Source of the DNA: Polymorphum gilvum SL003B-26A1
Lineage (GTDB): Bacteria; Pseudomonadota; Alphaproteobacteria; Rhizobiales; Stappiaceae
Length of the DNA stretch: 64,000 nucleotides
Reading direction: 5' to 3'
Assembly: GCF_000192745.1 (NCBI RefSeq)
Contig: NC_015259.1
Coordinates: 3,859,001-3,923,000, forward strand
The translations under genes and the position numbers were made by a program. This document shows, piece after piece, positions 50,088-58,434 of the stretch; the first letter of the stretch is position 1; every line of letters begins with the position of its first letter. Under the pieces are notes generated by a model. The model saw only the letters and a program-made list of their open reading frames with translations, was not told the origin of the DNA and made no database searches.

Positions 50088-52970
50088 TCAAAGAGGTGGA
50101 CATCCAAAAAGATAAACGGAACCGTCATCGGTTGCGCTGTCATCATTGTATAGTCCACTTCCCGCAACGACGTTGCCGGACACGGCGACATCCTCTCCAA
50201 AATAGTCGCCCTCAGAAGGCGTATTCGGAACGATCGTCGCCAACACGCCCCAATTGTCTGCTCCTCCCTCGTTTCGGGAATACACATAGACGTATCCTGC
50301 GTCAGTCGCATTCACATCGTCCGCTGGCGCCCCAACGATAAGAATGTCGCCGGAGAGGTCTACAGACCTCCCAAAGAGAGCATTCCCCACGCCTGCTCCT
50401 GGGTAGGGAATCTTCTTGAAAAGCCCCCAGTTACCCGGCCCGCCATGGTTCCGATAGTAGATGTATATGGCGCCTTTGTCGGTGCCGCCTTCGTCATGGT
50501 TGGGCGACCCCACAACAACGGTGTCCCCTGAGACAGCAACATCCCAACCGTAAAGGTCGCTGGCCGCTTGCCCGACTAACCTTTTCGTCTGGCCCCAGTT
50601 CTCCGCGCCGCCGAAGTCTCGCTCGAATATGTAGACCGCTCCGGCGTCCGTCCCATTGGCGTCCTCGTAGGGCGCCCCTGCAACCAATACTGTTCCGGCT
50701 ATGTCAACCGACTGACCAAACCGGGCCGAGTGCTCCGTCACGCTCGATTCGATCTTCTTTCTCTGTCCCCAGTTGTCTGCCCCACCCTCATTGCGATGGA
50801 ACAAATACACGGCTCCAGCATCCCCCTGAAGCGGCGGAATAAGATCGCGGTCGTGGCGCCATGCGCCCAATGCGATGTAGTCCCCAAAAAGGGAAAGACC
50901 ATTTGTCTCACCGGCACGGTCTTCCACCTGCACACCGATCGGTTTGATGAGCTTGATTTGCCCCCAGTTGCCCGCACCTCCGACGTTACGCCCGAAAATC
51001 CACGCCCCACCGCCTCTCGTGACACCGCCGGTGCTATCGAGCGGCACAGATACAACCATGTATTCCGGTGAAATGTCGATCTTCTGGCCAAAATATAGAT
51101 CGTTCTGCGGCGATGGCGGTGTAACATGCTTTTCAAGTGTCCAGGTAGAGTTAGGCTGTCGTCTGTAGATGTTTACTCCCCCCTCACGTGCAAGCCGGTT
51201 TGTCAGCCAGAAGCCGCTCTTGAAGATGATGGAAACCGCCGCGTAGTCGCCGGACACTGCAACAGAGTCACCCATACGTCTTGAGTATCCATACGTCCCG
51301 GGCGGAGTGAGTTTCGCCTGCTGGGACCACGTGGCTCCCGACCGACCGAAGACGTATGCGGCTCCGACTTTGATGCCGTCGTTTTCCTGATACGGGGCGC
51401 CGGCCATGAGGTAGTTGCCGGTCGAGGATACCGTTGCGGCCCTGCCGATTTCGTCCAAGGTGTTGGTATCTGATCCCCAGAGGTACGTCTGCAAACCCCA
51501 GTTGTTGGCCCCGCCCTCGTCTTTGCGGAAAACAAGGACCGCTCCTGAGTCGGTTCCGAGCGCGTCATTCAAGCGCGATCCAACGACCATGTAGTCGCCC
51601 CCGAGGCCAAGCTGTTCAAGACCGATATGCCGCGATGTCGGAGAAACGGTCGCGTCCGCCGCCTTCGCCACGAGTCCCCAGTTGTTTGCACCGCCCTGAT
51701 TGCGTTCAAAGATGAAGACCGTGCCTCGATCCCCAAATTGCTCGTCATCATAAGGCGCAGAAATGGCGAGCCGGTCGGCTGTGCCGTCGCCGTCCAAGTC
51801 GATGATATCCATGGAGTGACCGAAATAGTCGTTCGCATCCATGCCATTGGGGTTTGTCAGCTTCTTGAAGTACGTCCAGGTGTCCTGGGACGTCTCGCGG
51901 TAGAGGTACACTGCTCCGGTGTTCACCGCTCCCGGCTCGTCGCGGTGCGCCGCCGCTACGGCCGCGATGTCCCCGGCGATCGTCACCACCCAGCCGAAAT
52001 AGTCGTAGTGGACGGGATTCACGTCTGGGAAGTTGAGGATTGCGGCGAGGCCCCAAGCGTCTGCCCCACCTCGGTCGCGGCGATAGATGCGCGCACGTCC
52101 GATCCCAACGGTTCCGCCTGCCGAGTAATTGTGGCTCCCCGCGATCGCTTTATCGCCGAAGATATCAACGCTAACCCCAAAGTTGCTGTCGCCTGTGTGT
52201 GTTGCGATCTGCCCCCAGTTGTCAGCACCTCCCTGATCCTTCTTGAATATCGATATGCGCCATGCGCCCTCGTGACCGACGATCGCGTAGTTGCCAGATA
52301 GTCCAACTGCTCGCCCGAAGGCACCATTTGCAGAGTGGACCGTAGGCGACAACTCCTTCAGCCGTGTCCACGATGCGCCGGAACGCTTGTAGATCGTCGC
52401 TGCACCATCAACGATACGATTTGTTGTTGCCCGATGGGCTCCAACAATCGCGTAGTCATCGGTCATGTCGATGCTTCGTCCCCAGGCATAGTAGGTCGCC
52501 TCGACACCACCAGCGGCGCCCGATGGCGTGAATAGTGCCTCTTGGACACCGATCCCGGTGCAGATACCGTCATTGTACATCGCTTGCCAGGTGACACCGT
52601 TACAGTATTTCATCTGAAGGGCGTCGGCTGTTATCGTCCCGGCTTCAATCCCGACGCATGATCCAAGAGCCTCGCACTGGACGTTGATCCAATTGCTGCC
52701 GTTGCAGTAGCGGAGCACGCTTCCGGCTGTGCTATATTCGAGGTCGCCTTCCTGTGAAGGCGTACATGCCGCGCCGGGCAAGCCGCAGAGATTCCGGTAG
52801 GAATCTCCAAATTTGCAGCCCGCCATAAATTTCGTGCCGTTGTTATAGGTCAGGGAGAATTGACCGGCGAGCGGAACAGGGCATGAGGCGGCGACGGGAC
52901 CGCTTGAGAGCAGCAGAAGCCCGGCAATCATTATGCATGCGGTTGTTATCTTGATAATGTGCTTTATCAT
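50088..52970 (-). CDS. Secreted FG-GAP beta-propeller protein
   Basis: A 960-residue protein with a signal peptide (IKITTACIMIAGLLLLSSGP, cleavage near VAA-SC) and a Cys-rich head (about 30-140: CPVPLAGQ, CKFGDSYRNLCGLPGAACTP). After it come FG-GAP/integrin-like repeats of about 55-65 residues, each with GDYAIVGA-like and YIYxRNxGGADNWG-like strands; at least ten GGA(D/N)NWG motifs are visible (three lie within GGADNWG, GGANNWG and GGAGNWG variants). Such proteins form beta-propellers and serve as adhesins or surface ligands. It is divergent from the DUF1566-like gene and convergent with the prepilin, as if they form one extracellular module. Confidence 0.85.
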   Translation of the reverse strand: MIKHIIKITTACIMIAGLLLLSSGPVAASCPVPLAGQFSLTYNNGTKFMAGCKFGDSYRNLCGLPGAACTPSQEGDLEYSTAGSVLRYCNGSNWINVQCEALGSCVGIEAGTITADALQMKYCNGVTWQAMYNDGICTGIGVQEALFTPSGAAGGVEATYYAWGRSIDMTDDYAIVGAHRATTNRIVDGAATIYKRSGASWTRLKELSPTVHSANGAFGRAVGLSGNYAIVGHEGAWRISIFKKDQGGADNWGQIATHTGDSNFGVSVDIFGDKAIAGSHNYSAGGTVGIGRARIYRRDRGGADAWGLAAILNFPDVNPVHYDYFGWVVTIAGDIAAVAAAHRDEPGAVNTGAVYLYRETSQDTWTYFKKLTNPNGMDANDYFGHSMDIIDLDGDGTADRLAISAPYDDEQFGDRGTVFIFERNQGGANNWGLVAKAADATVSPTSRHIGLEQLGLGGDYMVVGSRLNDALGTDSGAVLVFRKDEGGANNWGLQTYLWGSDTNTLDEIGRAATVSSTGNYLMAGAPYQENDGIKVGAAYVFGRSGATWSQQAKLTPPGTYGYSRRMGDSVAVSGDYAAVSIIFKSGFWLTNRLAREGGVNIYRRQPNSTWTLEKHVTPPSPQNDLYFGQKIDISPEYMVVSVPLDSTGGVTRGGGAWIFGRNVGGAGNWGQIKLIKPIGVQVEDRAGETNGLSLFGDYIALGAWRHDRDLIPPLQGDAGAVYLFHRNEGGADNWGQRKKIESSVTEHSARFGQSVDIAGTVLVAGAPYEDANGTDAGAVYIFERDFGGAENWGQTKRLVGQAASDLYGWDVAVSGDTVVVGSPNHDEGGTDKGAIYIYYRNHGGPGNWGLFKKIPYPGAGVGNALFGRSVDLSGDILIVGAPADDVNATDAGYVYVYSRNEGGADNWGVLATIVPNTPSEGDYFGEDVAVSGNVVAGSGLYNDDSATDDGSVYLFGCPPL

Positions 52971-53025
52971 AAACTTCTAGATGTGATATGTTTATCAAAT
53001 TCATTGAATATTGATTTGAACATAG

Positions 53026-53535
53026 ATGCCTTATTCAAGACTGTCGATATATTTGTATTTTCTTGTTTCAATTGCTGCGGTGTCTCTCTGCAATCCGGCG
53101 TGGGGGCAGCAGGCTGTTCCCGCAGGATGCGGAGAAGGCGCTGCCCCGGCGATTGGGCAGCGCTGCGGTGATGTTGTCTTCGGCGGCATCAGTGACGGCA
53201 GCTACATCTATGTCGAGGCCCTGCCACGCGGCGAACTGCATTCATGGGAGCGCGCGAAGGCAGATTGCGCCGCATTGGGGCCACAGTGGCGGTTGCCGAC
53301 CAAGGCCGAGTTGACGACCCTTTATGTCGGGCGAGATGTCGGCGCCTTCGCCGGGACGTTCGATGCCGGGTGGCATTGGTCAGCGACACAATTGCGTGGG
53401 CTGTTCACCCCCTCGATCCGCAGCTTCCTCACAGGCGAGGAGGGAACAGCAAGCACGGACAATGCATTCGCCGCGCGATGCGTGCAGACCGTCAGCGTTC
53501 CGATCAAGCGAACGCGGGAGCGGCACGATGACTGA
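53026..53535 (+). CDS. Exported DUF1566/Lcl-like protein
   Basis: A 169-residue protein with a signal peptide (YLYFLVSIAAVSLCNPAWGQ). The body fits the DUF1566/Lcl C-terminal fold: SWERAKADCAALGPQWRLPT followed by KAELTTLY, GWHWSATQL, and a Cys near the end (FAARCVQTV). DUF1566 domains are often found on pilus-linked or surface proteins. It is divergent from the FG-GAP gene, 55 bp apart, and overlaps the next gene by 8 bp. Confidence 0.75.
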   Translation: MPYSRLSIYLYFLVSIAAVSLCNPAWGQQAVPAGCGEGAAPAIGQRCGDVVFGGISDGSYIYVEALPRGELHSWERAKADCAALGPQWRLPTKAELTTLYVGRDVGAFAGTFDAGWHWSATQLRGLFTPSIRSFLTGEEGTASTDNAFAARCVQTVSVPIKRTRERHDD

Positions 53536-53866
53536 TTGCCCGATACACAGCGCGGCGAAGACGACGCTGGGTAGCGTTGCCCTCGCGGTCCCCACCATTT
53601 GCGCCGTGGTGCTCCTCTCTGGTCACGCGGTCGGCCTTGATGCACTGCTTGACACATTCATCGCTGCCGGAGTCTGCGTCCCGGCAGTCTTCGTCGCAAA
53701 TTATGTGGCTCTGGTGCTTCCCGCCCGGTGGCGACGTTCGCTTCCCAGGGAATGCCAACTGCCTGCTTCGGATGCATCGTCACCGGCGCCGCGCGCCGTC
53801 GTGACGGCAACCGCAGAAACGACCGTTATTGAGAGAAACCCGCGACGTCCGCGTCGCGCCCTGTAA
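53528..53866 (+). CDS. Small two-helix membrane protein
   Basis: A 112-residue protein with two hydrophobic helices (LGSVALAVPTICAVVLLSGH and FIAAGVCVPAVFVANYVALV) and a polar, Pro/Ala-rich tail. It starts inside the end of the DUF1566-like gene (8-bp overlap), so it is translationally coupled to it. No family recognised; it may anchor or help export the secreted partner. Confidence 0.6.
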   Translation: MTDCPIHSAAKTTLGSVALAVPTICAVVLLSGHAVGLDALLDTFIAAGVCVPAVFVANYVALVLPARWRRSLPRECQLPASDASSPAPRAVVTATAETTVIERNPRRPRRAL

Positions 53867-53880
53867 GCCGCGCCTGTCGG

Positions 53881-53942
53881 CTCTCAAAAACGCATCTAGA
53901 AATCAACCGCTCACGCTCGCACGCACCGACGGGTTTTGAGAG
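53881..53942. repeat. Inverted repeat upstream of the recombinase module
   Basis: CTCTCAAAA at 53881-53889 and TTTTGAGAG at 53934-53942 flank 44 bp, 14 bp before the 107-residue gene that precedes a serine recombinase. It could be a recombination (res-like) site, a regulator site or a hairpin. Confidence 0.45.
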
Positions 53943-53956
53943 AAGGGAAGGAGTAT

Positions 53957-54280
53957 GTGACCAAGCCATTCGACAACAATGACAGGGCCGCGATTTTGGC
54001 GGCGCTTGACGATGATGACCCGGAGAATCCGATCGCCGTTGCAATCGGGCAAAGGCTCGACGCTCTTGCCAAGGTGCTCGAAGACGCTTGTGCAAAGATG
54101 GGCGACCTGCCGGAACACATCGACGTCACGAAGCCGGCGACCGTGCTCGATCAGATCGTGCTCGACCTGTTTCGGGCGACGCTCCACGACCAACGTGACC
54201 TGATCGCACAACTGCGCGGCAGGAAGCCCGACGAACTGCACGTCCCGGAAGTTCGGGTTCTCGACCATGGGAGACAGTAG
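53957..54280 (+). CDS. Unknown protein coupled to the serine recombinase
   Basis: A 107-residue acidic, helical protein (NDRAAILAALDDDDPENPIA, GQRLDALAKVLEDACAKMGD) with no family I recognise. GTG at 53957 follows AAGGAG with 3-nt spacing. Its TAG stop is followed at once by the GTG start of the recombinase, so the two are co-translated; it may be an accessory factor of that enzyme. Confidence 0.65.
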   Translation: MTKPFDNNDRAAILAALDDDDPENPIAVAIGQRLDALAKVLEDACAKMGDLPEHIDVTKPATVLDQIVLDLFRATLHDQRDLIAQLRGRKPDELHVPEVRVLDHGRQ

Positions 54281-54880
54281 GTGCTGGTCGGCTATGCGCG
54301 GGTTTCGACGCACGACCAGAATCCGGCCCTTCAGCTCGACGCGCTGAAGCAGGCGGGCTGCGGGCGCACCTTCATCGACAAGGCGAGCGGCGCACATCGG
54401 GAGCGCCCGGCCCTCATGTCGGCAATCGACTATCTACGGCCGGGCGACACGCTCGTCGTCTGGAAGCTCGACCGCCTGGCCCGGTCGATGAAGCAGCTCA
54501 TCGAAACGATCGAAGTCCTCGAACGTCAGGGCGTCGGCTTCCGCTCCCTGACGGAAGCGATCGACACGACGACCGCCGGCGGCCGGCTGGTCTTCCATAT
54601 CTTCGGGGCCTTGGCCGAGTTCGAGCGCGCGATGATCCTTGAGCGGACGCGCGCCGGCCTCGATGCCGCCAGAGCGCGAGGACGGGGCGGCGGCCGCCCG
54701 CCAAAACTGACGGACGAGGATGTGGCCGCCGCGCGGACCATGCTCGCCGACAGCGACATCTCAATCGAATATGTGGCGAAGCGATTCAATATCTCGCCGG
54801 CCACGCTCTACCGCTACCTGCCCGCTGCGCGCACGCAGGCAGCGGCGGAGGATACGGCCGCCGATGATCGTGTATCTTGA
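54281..54880 (+). CDS. Serine recombinase (resolvase/invertase family)
   Basis: A 199-residue recombinase. The catalytic Ser is in LVGYARVSTHDQNPALQLDA; arginines of the active site are in KLDRLARSMKQLIETIEVLE, and FGALAEFERAMILERTRAGL is the dimer-helix signature. The C-terminal helix-turn-helix is DISIEYVAKRFNISPATLYR. Length fits Tn3 resolvases and DNA invertases. It may resolve multimers or invert a segment; the inverted repeat at 53881-53942 is a possible site. The next gene starts within its 3' end. Confidence 0.88.
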   Translation: MLVGYARVSTHDQNPALQLDALKQAGCGRTFIDKASGAHRERPALMSAIDYLRPGDTLVVWKLDRLARSMKQLIETIEVLERQGVGFRSLTEAIDTTTAGGRLVFHIFGALAEFERAMILERTRAGLDAARARGRGGGRPPKLTDEDVAAARTMLADSDISIEYVAKRFNISPATLYRYLPAARTQAAAEDTAADDRVS

Positions 54881-55091
54881 AAAGGTCGCCCCGGAACGGA
54901 ACATGCGACGCTTCTACCGGGTGAGCATCGCCCCTACGCTCCTTGGCGAGTGGGCGTTGATCCGTGAATGGGGGCGGATCGGCAGTCTGCGTGGGCAGCG
55001 GATAGAGGAATGGTTTGGCGGGCCGGCAGGCGCAGCCGATGCGCTTGCAAGGCTGGTCGCCGCCAAGCGGCGCAAGGGGTACGAAGGATGA
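54864..55091 (+). CDS. WGR-domain small protein
   Basis: A 75-residue WGR domain: YLEKVAPERNMRRFYRVSIA, then LIREWGRIGSLRGQRI with the defining Trp-Gly-Arg. WGR domains bind nucleic acids or protein partners; stand-alone copies are common on alphaproteobacterial mobile elements. It overlaps the recombinase gene by 17 bp in another frame. Confidence 0.8.
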   Translation: MIVYLEKVAPERNMRRFYRVSIAPTLLGEWALIREWGRIGSLRGQRIEEWFGGPAGAADALARLVAAKRRKGYEG

Positions 55092-55155
55092 TTGCCGAGC
55101 CGATCAGCCGGGCGCTTCTGCGGCGGGGCAAGTCAGCCTCCTGAGCCGCAGTCGG

Positions 55156-55656
55156 TCAGAAGGGCGGTTCGTCCTCCGTGTGGGCAACGGCCATGAAGTC
55201 GGGGCCGTGATAGTCGCCCTCATGCAGGATGTGGCCCAGTCTCACGTCCATGAAGTAGTTTTTCCAGAAGAACGCAAAGGCGAGGCGGTATGGAATGCCG
55301 AAGAGCTTGGCGAATGCCGTCCAGGCTTCGGCGAAGTCGGTATGTGACCGATCCTTTGCGGAAAGCGTGCGGCCCTGCTGGACGATCTCCAATTCGGCGG
55401 CAAGGGCGTTCGCCAGGTCGGGGTCGCCTGCAAGCTTGTCGTGGATGATCCCGCACGCAACTTCCCAAGCCCAATAGGCAGCGCCCAGGCGTGGGATGTC
55501 GTGCATTTCGATATGGAAGACCTCCTGCTCGAAGGGGGTGATGGCGGCAAGATGGTTGCCGCGATAACGGTCCAGGTTGGTAAGACCAGCCGCGACCTCA
55601 GCCTCGATATGCGCCTGCAAGCGTTCGAGGGCCGATCCGCCCGGTGTAGTCGTCAT
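55156..55656 (-). CDS. Unknown conserved-looking island protein
   Basis: A 166-residue protein with a helical N terminus (SALERLQAHIEAEVAAGLTN) and aromatic-rich segments (AAYWAWEVACGIIHDKL, YRLAFAFFWKNYFMDVRLGH). No signal peptide or known catalytic motif is visible. Codon use and a clean reading frame support a real gene. Function unknown; it lies convergent with the WGR gene. Confidence 0.6.
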   Translation of the reverse strand: MTTTPGGSALERLQAHIEAEVAAGLTNLDRYRGNHLAAITPFEQEVFHIEMHDIPRLGAAYWAWEVACGIIHDKLAGDPDLANALAAELEIVQQGRTLSAKDRSHTDFAEAWTAFAKLFGIPYRLAFAFFWKNYFMDVRLGHILHEGDYHGPDFMAVAHTEDEPPF

Positions 55657-55781
55657 CGTGTCCGGCCCCCTTCTGAAGTCAGTAGCGCAATGCGGGTCGT
55701 TGCTTCGTGCGCGCCAAAAATGGCGTTCACCGTGGGCAGCATGGTAAACTTAAGAAAATACCAACAAGCGCGCGGTGGAGT

Positions 55782-56288
55782 ATGACAGCCAATAGGGGAA
55801 GCAGAAATACGGGGAACACTGTCGATAATTTCAATCGGATTGCCTACGGTCTGACGCCTTTCGATGCGGTGGCGCGCCTCGGCTTTCTTGTGACCACGGA
55901 AACCGGAGCCATGTTCTATGACCTGCTCTCCTTCATCAGGGCGCGGATCGAAGGCAACGGCAACCATGTTCACCCGACCTATGCCAAGGTGCTGATCGCT
56001 GTCGAACAGGTTCATCGCCCCGACATTCCCTATCTCATGTTCAAGCCCCGCTGTGTCGAACATCTGACCGGACTTCTCGCCAGTCTCAATACCGAGATCG
56101 TCTGCGCGCGCGGCTCCACCAGCCCGATCGCGCTGCGCGCGATGGAGGCCGGCTTTCCGCAGGAGATGGGCGAGATCGCAGCCGTGATCGACGACGCCAT
56201 CGGCAGGCGCGGCTCCTCCGGGCAGGCGATCCCGACGACGACGACGGGCAAAAGGGGCTTTCGGCCCGGCCCGACGCAATCGCGCTAA
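55782..56288 (+). CDS. Unknown island protein
   Basis: A 168-residue protein beginning MTANRGSRNTGNTVDNFNRI and carrying FDAVARLGFLVTTETGAMFY and HVHPTYAKVLIAVEQVHRPD. No recognised domain. GGTGGAG sits very close (1 nt) to the ATG at 55782, so the exact start is unsure. A Pro/Thr/Arg-rich tail ends the protein. Flanked by minus-strand genes on both sides. Confidence 0.6.
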   Translation: MTANRGSRNTGNTVDNFNRIAYGLTPFDAVARLGFLVTTETGAMFYDLLSFIRARIEGNGNHVHPTYAKVLIAVEQVHRPDIPYLMFKPRCVEHLTGLLASLNTEIVCARGSTSPIALRAMEAGFPQEMGEIAAVIDDAIGRRGSSGQAIPTTTTGKRGFRPGPTQSR

Positions 56289-56372
56289 GGGCGCGCCGCC
56301 TGCGCCGTCGCGCGTTCATCAACCGGGAGGACGATGCCCTCCCGGTTGAACGGATGTGAGATAGAGCGCCGC

Positions 56373-56606
56373 TCATGCGGCGCCCGTCGGGACAATCCGA
56401 AACTCGTCGGGATCATAGCCCTCGTCCTCACCGCGCTGACCGAGCGCGATCTCTTCCTCGATCTCGGCGAGAAATTCATCGAGCGCGGCCTGCGCTTCGG
56501 CCTCGGTGGCGAAAGTCTCCGGCTCGCTGGAACCGTCCTCATTGAGGACGGCCCAGTTGTTGATCCAACCGTCGCAGATCGTGAAGTGCTGCACCTCGTA
56601 GCTCAT
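56373..56606 (-). CDS. Small acidic island protein
   Basis: A 77-residue acidic protein, MSYEVQHFTICDGWINNWAV then FATEAEAQAALDEFLAEIEE. The pattern of a beta-rich start and a helix that divides EAEAQAALDEFLAE resembles small conserved proteins of conjugative islands; function unknown. It is third in a 4-bp-overlapping string 57186 -> 56373. Confidence 0.7.
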   Translation of the reverse strand: MSYEVQHFTICDGWINNWAVLNEDGSSEPETFATEAEAQAALDEFLAEIEEEIALGQRGEDEGYDPDEFRIVPTGAA

Positions 56607-56830
56607 GCCGCACCTCCGTCGTGATCGGTCAGCGCCATGTCCGGCGTGACGCTCACGAAAAGCGGGGTGATGAGATATTCACCGCATTCGTCGGTCGGCG
56701 GCGTGACGGCGACGATCGCCGAAGCGGGCGCGCCATTCACGAAGCAGGAGAACAGGGCGAAGTTCCGGTAGTCGCCGGAAGTCAGCGCCTCGAAGGCGCT
56801 GACATGATCGGGGCGGATGTTCGTGCTCAT
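56603..56830 (-). CDS. Small island protein of unknown function
   Basis: A 75-residue protein (FEALTSGDYRNFALFSCFVN, LITPLFVSVTPDMAL). The sequence suggests a small beta-sheet fold. It overlaps both neighbours by 4 bp (ATGA), the mark of a translationally coupled operon with the DUF2958 gene upstream. Confidence 0.7.
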   Translation of the reverse strand: MSTNIRPDHVSAFEALTSGDYRNFALFSCFVNGAPASAIVAVTPPTDECGEYLITPLFVSVTPDMALTDHDGGAA

Positions 56831-57186
56831 GCCACGATCCTCCCCGCCTTACGGGCCTTGTCGGCATAGCTCGACAAGCGGCCGGTCGGCGTGAAGTGAA
56901 GATCCCGCTCGACCGCGAGGCCCAGGCGGCCGCGTACCGATTCCAGCTCGGACAGTCGCACCGTCCCCAGTTCGGGGCTGCCCATGCCGAGGTCGCACAG
57001 GCCGAAGGCAATGTCGGCATCTTCGGGGTCGGTCTCCGTCAGGAGCCAGGTCGCCGCTCCGTCCGGCAGGAAGAGCTTCACCACCGGCTCGAAGTCGTGG
57101 GTTTTCCCGTCGTCCTCGATCCGCTCGGCGTTCGCACGGCCGTTCCGCGCAAGCCGGTCGATCTGTTCCTTGGTCAGTAGTTTCAT
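56827..57186 (-). CDS. DUF2958 protein
   Basis: A 119-residue protein fitting DUF2958: MKLLTKEQIDRLARNGRANA at the start, then FEPVVKLFLPDGAATWLLTE and FGLCDLGMGSPELGTVRLSE. The family is frequent on proteobacterial plasmids and conjugative islands, often near ArdC; function unknown. It heads a three-gene overlapping operon and has a structured leader shared with the 48306-48530 gene. Confidence 0.88.
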   Translation of the reverse strand: MKLLTKEQIDRLARNGRANAERIEDDGKTHDFEPVVKLFLPDGAATWLLTETDPEDADIAFGLCDLGMGSPELGTVRLSELESVRGRLGLAVERDLHFTPTGRLSSYADKARKAGRIVA

Positions 57187-57309
57187 AGTCGTCTCCTTTG
57201 TTCGGGTTGGTCGTCCTCATGGACGCGAACAGGGAGACGGGCCGCTCAAGGCGGCGGGTCACAGGGCCAACACGGCCCCGAAGGGGGTGGAGCGGGCAAG
57301 CCCTTGACC
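57187..57309 (-). ncRNA. Structured 5' leader (copy 2 of a covarying pair)
   Basis: In the sense direction the stem GGTCAAGGGC (57309-57300) pairs with GCCCT-G-TGACC (57267-57257, one bulge) around GCCCGCTCCACCCCC, the C(TTCG)G-capped hairpin and GGCCGTGTT. The loop is nearly identical to copy 1 (48615-48666), while three stem positions differ with compensating changes. A GGAGAC ribosome site precedes the DUF2958 ATG. Confidence 0.6.
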
Positions 57310-57403
57310 GGACGGCGCGGGCCGTCAAACCAGCGGACATTCCATAGGACGCCAACCCGATGGAGGCGACGACGGAGCTGGCCAAGGTCGAACGGATCAG
57401 GCG

Positions 57404-57973
57404 TCAGAGAAGATCGGCAAAGCCGCCGAGTTCGCCCGCCGTGGCGACAAGCCCCACCTGCGTCAAGGTGGCGAGATAGGCTTCCACACTGTAGGGCGGG
57501 TTCTTGAGCCGGGCGCGGACCTTTCGGACACAAGCGCAGAAGAGGCCCGGCGCGAGATGCAGATGGTTGACCAGAAACTGGTCGGGGTGCTGCACGTCGA
57601 TGCCGAACGGGTCCAGAGCTTCGGCAGGAAAGTCGGCGAGGTTCTGCGTCACGATCACGTCGCAGCGGCCGACAATCGCGGCGGCCAGCACATGGCGGTC
57701 GTCGGCGTCCGGCAGCGTCAGTGCCGGGATCAGGGCATGATAGCCTTCGACCAGGCTGTCGCGCGTAGCCCGATCCATGAGGTCGCGGGTGCGTTCCAAT
57801 GCGGCGCGGTCTCGCATCGGCTCGTTGCGGAGCAGCGCCTCGATCCATTCCCGATGAATGTCCGCCGTCCATTTCGCCCTGAACAGGTCGGTCACGGCAA
57901 GCTGCAAGAGCAAGTCCCGCAACGGCGCGGGATAGAGGACATTGGCATCAAGCAGGGCGGCGTAGCGGCTCAT
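57404..57973 (-). CDS. PIN-domain toxin
   Basis: A 189-residue PIN nuclease. Acidic residues of the metal site appear in AALLDANVLYPAPLRD (D9), the Glu of IHREWIEALL and TLPDADDRHVLAAAI; the last strand carries CDVIVTQNLADFP. This VapC-like subgroup commonly pairs with an upstream excisionase-type HTH antitoxin, as here. The start overlaps the antitoxin stop by 4 bp. RNA cleavage is the expected activity. Confidence 0.85.
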   Translation of the reverse strand: MSRYAALLDANVLYPAPLRDLLLQLAVTDLFRAKWTADIHREWIEALLRNEPMRDRAALERTRDLMDRATRDSLVEGYHALIPALTLPDADDRHVLAAAIVGRCDVIVTQNLADFPAEALDPFGIDVQHPDQFLVNHLHLAPGLFCACVRKVRARLKNPPYSVEAYLATLTQVGLVATAGELGGFADLL

Positions 57974-58434
57974 GGGCGGCCATAGCCCATGTCCTGTTCC
58001 TGCGCCTCGCTGACAAGCTGGTCGAGCACCGCTTCGCGTTCGCGGTCGATGGCCGTCTTGTAGGCCATCACGTCTTCCATGCGGATGCGCCGGTGCTTGC
58101 CGACCTTGCGATGCGGGATCGTGCCATCGTCCAGCAGCTTGATAAGGAACGGCCGGGAGACGTTGAGCACTTCGGCGGCCTGCACCGTCGTCAGCTCGGC
58201 GCTCTCCGGCATGAGGGTGACGCCACGGCCGGCGGCCATCGCTTCGAGGATGTCCATCAGCAGCGCGACCGCGCCGGCCGGCAGCTCTATGGGCCGCTCC
58301 TGATCGGCGTCGGTGACGCGCAGCGTCAACGGCCGCTTCTGGCGCGCATAGCGGGATAGAAGTTGGCCGGACACGCGCGCGATCGCGGCATCCTGCGCCG
58401 AGGGCGGGAGTTGTCGATGTGCGAGCATGGTCAT
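57970..58434 (-). CDS. Excisionase-type HTH antitoxin of the PIN toxin
   Basis: A 154-residue protein. The second half has an excisionase/MerR-like helix-turn-helix: LTTVQAAEVLNVSRPFLIKL then GTIPHRKVGKHRRIRMEDV. The N-terminal half (LPPSAQDAAIARVSGQLLSR) may fold on the toxin. An AGGAG 9 nt upstream supports ATG 58434. It ends overlapping the PIN gene, so this is a likely type II toxin-antitoxin pair stabilising the island. Confidence 0.82.
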   Translation of the reverse strand: MTMLAHRQLPPSAQDAAIARVSGQLLSRYARQKRPLTLRVTDADQERPIELPAGAVALLMDILEAMAAGRGVTLMPESAELTTVQAAEVLNVSRPFLIKLLDDGTIPHRKVGKHRRIRMEDVMAYKTAIDREREAVLDQLVSEAQEQDMGYGRP

